From Pseudomonadota bacterium (GTDB taxonomy: Bacteria; Bdellovibrionota_C; UBA2361; OMII01), in NCBI GenBank assembly GCA_027486155.1, contig JAIXPR010000013.1, positions 1 through 6,399 of the forward strand: DNA of 6,399 bases. Direction: 5' to 3'. Position numbers and translations under genes: made by a program. Below are positions 5,172 to 6,399 of the stretch, one piece after another. Positions within the stretch are counted from its first letter, which is position 1. Every line of letters starts with the position of its first letter. Below the pieces are notes generated by a model, which did not search any database, was not told the origin of the DNA, and saw nothing but the letters and a program-made list of their open reading frames with translations.

Positions 5172-6399
5172 CTACCTATCAAGGTGTGCGTGAATACCGC
5201 GAGTCATCTCGCGTAGCCGCACCCCATATTTCCTTCGTGCCGCTACCCCGACAATCAAACCTGACACCGCGCACAGCGCACCCGCGACCAGAAGCCTCGA
5301 AAGGGAGGATATCTCCGTTGACGAGCCCACGACGCCGTGAATCCAGAACAACGAGGTAACGATCATTTCGTTCGCTCCACCCACGAACTTCAAGACAAGC
5401 GCCCCTCCTGGAATACCAAGCAGGGTCAGCCCCAGTCCCGCAACGCCCACCGTACAGTTGATAATCGACCACGGCGTAGCTAAGGCGAGGTTAAGAAGCA
5501 GCCCACTCCACGAGAGGGAACCGTTCCATATGACCGTCACCAGGGAAGTCAACGACCACACCGATATCGTCACCCAAACCAACGAGCGCCACCGACTTCC
5601 ACTTCCGAGTACTGAACCAATGCCGATCCCGACAAGGGCCGCGAAGGTAAGCACAACACCGAGCTCAAAGATCGCCCACGGCCAGACGATATGCATGCAC
5701 AGGAGCGTTACCAGGAGCCGCTGCGCGAATCCGTGGCGCCGATTGAGTATGAGCGAGACACACACACACACCGCGGCAAGCAGAGCCCGCACCGATGACA
5801 TCTCCGCGCCTATCGCGAACACATACGCCGCGGAGAAGATCAGTGAGGCTGCTATGGCCCCATTTCGAGCCCCTATCGAGGCCCGCAACGCTCCCCCGAA
5901 GCCACTGAGAATCGAGAAAACCACCGCAAAGACTAAACTCACCTGATAGCCCGACACCACCAAGAGATGCGAGAGTCCCAAGGTCATAAAGAGGGCCTCG
6001 ATAGGTGGGCTGAGAACATCTCTCACACCGAGAGCCATGGACAAAAAGAGAGATCCGCCCCGCTCCTCATGGGTGACGGAATAAACCTCGGCTATCGTTC
6101 GCTCCCGAATCCGATCGAAGAACTTTGAGGAGCGATAGAGAGGCTTTGAGGCGAAAAGCACCTTCATCTCGCCCGAGATCCCCCGCCGCCACAACCATCC
6201 ATCCCACGAGAACGGATTGAATGGCCGAGAAACGCCCTGAAGAGGGCCTCTCACCCAGACGATATCACCCCGGCTCACGGAGGAGAGCGCTCGCCACGGA
6301 AGGTCGACCGCCCTGCAGCGAACGAGATCTCCTCGATCTCCAAGGATATCTCTACCGACAAAAACGATCTCGCCAGGCACCCGTCTTCGGGGAACCTCA
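5172..6399 (-). CDS. comEC: ComEC/Rec2-like competence membrane protein (5' end outside window)
   Basis: ComEC forms the inner-membrane channel for single-stranded DNA in natural transformation. The frame is open to the right edge (408 residues in view), and the sequence before the GTG at 6380 still reads in frame, so the true start lies beyond the window. Counting from that GTG, residues 38-74 (RGDIVWVRG, then FNPFSWDGWLWRRGISG) match the end of the N-terminal DUF4131/OB-like region. The polytopic Competence domain runs from about 105 to 375, with LGLSHLLVVSGYQVSLV (134-150), EMSSVRALL (193-201) and the NLALATP segment (297-303). The usual SGLHVG is here SGYQVS, losing a widely conserved histidine. 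The protein stops soon after the last membrane segments and lacks the C-terminal metallo-beta-lactamase-like domain of many ComEC proteins. It is convergent with mreB, with 15 bp between the stop codons. Confidence 0.88.
   Translation of the reverse strand, partial: EVPRRRVPGEIVFVGRDILGDRGDLVRCRAVDLPWRALSSVSRGDIVWVRGPLQGVSRPFNPFSWDGWLWRRGISGEMKVLFASKPLYRSSKFFDRIRERTIAEVYSVTHEERGGSLFLSMALGVRDVLSPPIEALFMTLGLSHLLVVSGYQVSLVFAVVFSILSGFGGALRASIGARNGAIAASLIFSAAYVFAIGAEMSSVRALLAAVCVCVSLILNRRHGFAQRLLVTLLCMHIVWPWAIFELGVVLTFAALVGIGIGSVLGSGSRWRSLVWVTISVWSLTSLVTVIWNGSLSWSGLLLNLALATPWSIINCTVGVAGLGLTLLGIPGGALVLKFVGGANEMIVTSLFWIHGVVGSSTEISSLSRLLVAGALCAVSGLIVGVAARRKYGVRLREMTRGIHAHLDR
5758..5771. repeat. (AC)7 dinucleotide run within comEC
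   Basis: Seven AC units in a row (GT on the coding strand) encode the VCVCV stretch at about residues 204-208 of the ComEC-like protein, inside a membrane segment. Slippage by one unit would shift the frame and truncate the protein. Seven dinucleotide units is at the low end for phase-variable tracts. Confidence 0.8.

Noticed and set aside
5458..5946. Plus-strand frame of 162 codons opposite comEC
   Set aside because: The Thr/Arg/Ala-rich translation is the typical antisense image of membrane-segment codons; the ComEC frame is well supported.

Overview
The window reads as chromosomal DNA of a Gram-negative, rod-shaped bacterium of moderate GC content (about 50-55% by eye). It encodes an RNase E/G-family ribonuclease, an MreB actin and a ComEC-type DNA-uptake channel. 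A deltaproteobacterial-grade lineage would fit, but this is a weak guess. I see no tRNA, rRNA, transposase, CRISPR array or phage gene.

Layout. Positions 1-47 probably hold the first 15 codons of a minus-strand gene that leaves the window on the left. A gap of about 365 bp follows, without a convincing gene but with a perfect 12-bp palindrome. Next is a stand-alone CheY-like receiver protein (415-780, +), whose ribosome-binding site sits in the loop of a small hairpin. A 332-bp gap then holds three evenly spaced perfect hairpins, a cluster of palindromes and a hairpin that covers the Shine-Dalgarno of the next gene, an RNase E/G (1113-2744, +). Another palindrome-rich gap of 257 bp leads to a GAF protein with a degenerate GGDEF-like C-terminus (3002-4096, +). 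This gene overlaps a divergent MreB gene (4089-5156, +). Fifteen bases after mreB the strand switches to a convergent ComEC/Rec2-like membrane protein (5172-6399, -), whose N-terminus lies beyond the right edge.

How the genes may work together. In E. coli the RNase G gene (rng/cafA) lies close to mreBCD, so an RNase E/G next to mreB fits a known neighbourhood. Here a sensory-type GAF/pseudo-GGDEF protein sits directly before mreB with overlapping reading frames, and no mreC or mreD follows. The overlap suggests coupled translation and perhaps a signal-responsive partner of this MreB. The receiver protein is separated from the rest by hairpins and is probably its own transcription unit. ComEC is convergent and independent.

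The most interesting points are the structured leader of the RNase gene, which resembles in concept the autoregulated 5' leader of E. coli rne, and the unusual GAF/pseudo-GGDEF-MreB pair with an 18-bp tandem repeat inside the GAF gene.
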